DNA of 57,597 bases from an uncultured Prevotella sp. (GTDB lineage Bacteria; Bacteroidota; Bacteroidia; Bacteroidales; Bacteroidaceae), in the NCBI GenBank assembly GCA_934202525.1, contig CAKPYB010000021.1:1-57597 (forward strand), read 5' to 3'. Below are positions 55,830 to 57,597 of this stretch, one piece after another; within the stretch, counting starts at the first letter, position 1, and each line of letters starts with the position of its first letter. The translations under genes were made by a program, and so were the position numbers. The notes under the pieces are model-generated. The model did not search any database. It saw nothing but the letters and a program-made list of their open reading frames with translations, and was not told where the DNA came from.

Positions 55830-55943
55830 AAAACAAAAAGCCCCGACATCGCGTCGGGGCCTTTGAAGTTTTTGAATGTTTCAGCAGTTTGTGTTTTTTA
55901 TGTAGTTATGATTTTATCGTTTTTGAAAATCAATTCCTTTTTC
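55830..55943 (-). ncRNA. Candidate small RNA (orphan promoter and terminator)
   Basis: About 110 nt on the minus strand between an ideal promoter (55981-55950) and a strong terminator (stem 55860-55853 with 55847-55840, then TTTTTGTTTT). There is no ATG before the terminator stem, and no gene on this strand before the terminator. The 5' part is A-rich and unstructured. GH97 has its own -7 element downstream of this terminator. I do not recognise the RNA family. Confidence 0.65.
55831..55860 (-). terminator. Terminator of candidate small RNA
   Basis: 8-bp perfect GC stem (GCCCCGAC / GTCGGGGC) with a 5-nt loop followed on minus by TTTTTGTTTT. On plus the downstream sequence (CTTTGAAG) is a poor terminator tail, so the polarity is minus. 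Confidence 0.85.
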
Positions 55944-55949
55944 TGGGTG

Positions 55950-55981
55950 CAAAATTAAGACAAATATTGATATAAATCAAA
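55950..55981 (-). promoter_or_regulatory. Promoter of candidate small RNA
   Basis: On minus: TTTG (55981-55978), 20 nt, TAATTTTG (55957-55950). Perfect consensus spacing, with no coding start downstream before the terminator. Confidence 0.75.
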
Positions 55982-56144
55982 TTATTCTCGATTTTTTATG
56001 CAAAAAACAACGTAAACGTTTACAAATTTTGCGCACAAAAAAGGCCGTTTGTGCGCTGTTGTGGCTAAAATACGGCTGTGCATTCTGTGTCTTTTGAATA
56101 TTTTCTTCCACATTAATAAAAAAGTTAAAATATTGACGCTATAT
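55982..56144. promoter_or_regulatory. hflX upstream region with two palindromes
   Basis: GTAAACGTTTAC (56012-56023) is a perfect 12-bp palindrome of the kind bound by LacI/Crp-like dimers. GCGCACAAA (56031-56039) and TTTGTGCGC (56048-56056) form a perfect inverted pair. Both lie between the small-RNA promoter and the hflX promoter, so could control either. Confidence 0.6.
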
Positions 56145-56175
56145 TTTGTTTTCTCTGTATTTTACACTATCTTTG
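56145..56175 (+). promoter_or_regulatory. hflX promoter
   Basis: TTTG 56145-56148, 19 nt, TATCTTTG 56168-56175; ATG at 56215. Confidence 0.8.
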
Positions 56176-56214
56176 CACTATCTTTTCACATTATTATATA
56201 TATAAAGAAAATAG

Positions 56215-57462
56215 ATGAAAGAATTTGTAATATCAGAAGTCAAGGCGGAAACCGCTGTACTCGTGGGTCTGATTACCAAGACGCAGGACGAAGCCAAGAC
56301 AAAAGAATATCTCGACGAGTTGGAATTTCTTGCCGATACAGCGGGAGCTGTCACCGTGAAGCGATTCACGCAGAAGGTGGTTTCTCCTAACCAGACCACC
56401 TATGTGGGTAAGGGTAAACTCGAAGAAATCAAAGAATATATCAAAAACGAAGAAGAGGAAGATAGAGAAGTAGGTATGGTCATCTTTGATGATGAGCTTT
56501 CTGCCAAACAGATCCGTAACATCGAACAGGAACTGCAGGTGAAGATTCTGGACCGCACCTCTCTCATCCTCGATATCTTCGCCATGCGTGCGCAAACCGC
56601 TGCGGCTAAAACCCAGGTAGAGTTGGCGCAATACCGCTATATGCTCCCTCGTCTGCAAAGACTCTGGACTCACCTCGAACGACAGGGCGGTGGTTCAGGA
56701 TCTGGTGGCGGTAAGGGATCTGTTGGTCTGCGTGGACCAGGTGAGACCCAGCTCGAGATGGACCGCCGTATCATCCTCGGCAGAATGAGTCTCCTCAAAG
56801 AGCGGCTGGCAGAAATCGACAAGCAGAAAACTACACAGCGAAAGAACAGAGGCAGAATGGTGCGCGTGGCACTGGTGGGCTATACCAACGTAGGTAAATC
56901 TACCATTATGAATCTGCTCAGCAAGAGCGAGGTGTTTGCCGAGAACAAACTCTTTGCTACCCTCGACACCACCGTTCGCAAGGTAGTGGTAGACAACCTG
57001 CCGTTCCTCCTTGCCGATACCGTAGGATTCATCCGCAAATTGCCTACCGACCTGGTAGACTCATTCAAGAGTACCCTTGACGAGACACGCGAGGCCGACC
57101 TTCTTCTGCACGTAGTAGATATCTCACATCCCGACTTCGAAGAGCAGATTCAGGTAGTAGAGAATACACTCAAGGAACTGGATTGCGCTGATAAGCCATC
57201 GATGATTATCTTCAACAAGATAGACAACTACTCATGGGTAGAAAAAGAGGAAGACGACCTCACACCGATGGAGAAAGAGAACATCCCGCTGGAAGACCTG
57301 AAGAAGACCTGGATGGCAAAACTCAACGAGGACTGCCTCTTCATCTCGGCAAAGAACAAGGAGAACATCGACGAATTCCGCGAGGTACTCTACAAGAAAG
57401 TAAGAGAGTTGCACGTACAGAAGTATCCATACAACGACTTCCTGTACCAGGATTATGAGTAA
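56215..57462 (+). CDS. hflX: Ribosome-associated GTPase HflX
   Basis: 415 aa. N-terminal HflX domain (YVGKGKLEEIKEYI, then FDDELSAKQIRNIEQ), coiled linker with GPGETQLEMDRR, GTPase domain with G1 GYTNVGKSTI (about 222), G3 DTVGFIRKLP, G4 NKID and G5 ISAK. Splits stalled or stressed 70S ribosomes. Followed by a DUF4954 gene on the same strand. Confidence 0.96.
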   Translation: MKEFVISEVKAETAVLVGLITKTQDEAKTKEYLDELEFLADTAGAVTVKRFTQKVVSPNQTTYVGKGKLEEIKEYIKNEEEEDREVGMVIFDDELSAKQIRNIEQELQVKILDRTSLILDIFAMRAQTAAAKTQVELAQYRYMLPRLQRLWTHLERQGGGSGSGGGKGSVGLRGPGETQLEMDRRIILGRMSLLKERLAEIDKQKTTQRKNRGRMVRVALVGYTNVGKSTIMNLLSKSEVFAENKLFATLDTTVRKVVVDNLPFLLADTVGFIRKLPTDLVDSFKSTLDETREADLLLHVVDISHPDFEEQIQVVENTLKELDCADKPSMIIFNKIDNYSWVEKEEDDLTPMEKENIPLEDLKKTWMAKLNEDCLFISAKNKENIDEFREVLYKKVRELHVQKYPYNDFLYQDYE

Positions 57463-57490
57463 GAACATAAATATCAATAACAAGTAAGTT

Positions 57491-57597
57491 ATGAATGATT
57501 ACAGACCTTTAACCACCGAGGAAATCGAGGTGCTTAAACATAACGACTGCTGGGCCGAAGACTGGACCTCAGTCAATGTATCAGAAGATTTCAAGCC
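57491..57597 (+). CDS. DUF4954 family protein, 5' end only
   Basis: 35 codons are visible before the window ends (MNDYRPLTTEEIEVLKHNDC...). The start resembles DUF4954 proteins, large Bacteroidales proteins with left-handed beta-helix (acyltransferase-like) repeats. The identification rests on a short N-terminus and is tentative. Starts 28 nt after hflX. Confidence 0.6.
   Translation, partial: MNDYRPLTTEEIEVLKHNDCWAEDWTSVNVSEDFK

Overview
The window is bacterial chromosome from the Bacteroidales, most likely a Prevotella or Segatella copri-type organism. Evidence: SusC/SusD pairs with STN domains, GH2/GH63/GH97 enzymes, ECF sigma/FecR, PorX, GldH and PorW-like proteins, the HU/smalltalk/amidase cassette, almost no Shine-Dalgarno sequences, and many promoters of the Bacteroidetes type (TTTG, 19-21 nt, TAnnTTTG). 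Most of it is core chromosome, with accessory stretches at about 32-38 kb and several families of intergenic repeats.

Layout. 0.1-6.4 kb (+): Cys-rich membrane protein, metal ABC permease, large PorW/SprE-like TPR lipoprotein, ECF sigma factor and FecR anti-sigma, ending in a nine-unit 22-bp tandem array and a terminator. 6.5-17.5 kb (-): a polysaccharide-utilisation-type locus, read as SusC, SusD, split LysO exporter, GH2 beta-galactosidase and GH63-like glucosidase. 17.7-19.8 kb (+): porX and tsaE. 20.0-24.1 kb (-): dnaE and trxA. 24.2-25.8 kb (+): psd and pssA. 25.9-27.8 kb (-): yraN, birA, pyrH. 27.9-32.1 kb: tadA, a coiled-coil lipoprotein, rsmI, tdk, an AI-2E family permease and tRNA-Lys. 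32.2-38 kb: secreted nuclease, DUF4840 lipoprotein, DUF4143-type ATPase, then a decaying HU cassette (amidase remnant, smalltalk, HU, truncated DUF4248) that encloses a second 22-bp tandem array. 38-39.5 kb (-): xylose-type sugar symporter. 39.6-43.8 kb (+): metF, holB, ricT, gldH. 43.8-50.5 kb (-): purH (IMP cyclohydrolase domain only), mreB, mreC, mreD, mrdA, rodA. 50.9-53.5 kb (+): clpB. 53.6-55.6 kb (-): GH97. 56.2 kb to end (+): hflX and the start of a DUF4954 gene. An orphan promoter and terminator pair between GH97 and hflX looks like a small RNA gene.

How the genes work together. The SusCD/GH2/GH63 locus should bind, import and degrade a galactose/glucose-containing glycan. The converging ECF/FecR pair is a candidate regulator because the SusC carries an STN signalling domain. 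PorX, PorW-like and GldH belong to type IX secretion and gliding biology. purH-mre-mrdA-rodA forms the cell-elongation block. The most unusual non-gene features are the two unrelated-sequence arrays that share an exact 22-bp period, the orphan RNA at about 55.9 kb, and repeat elements that form the ends of rsmI and porX.
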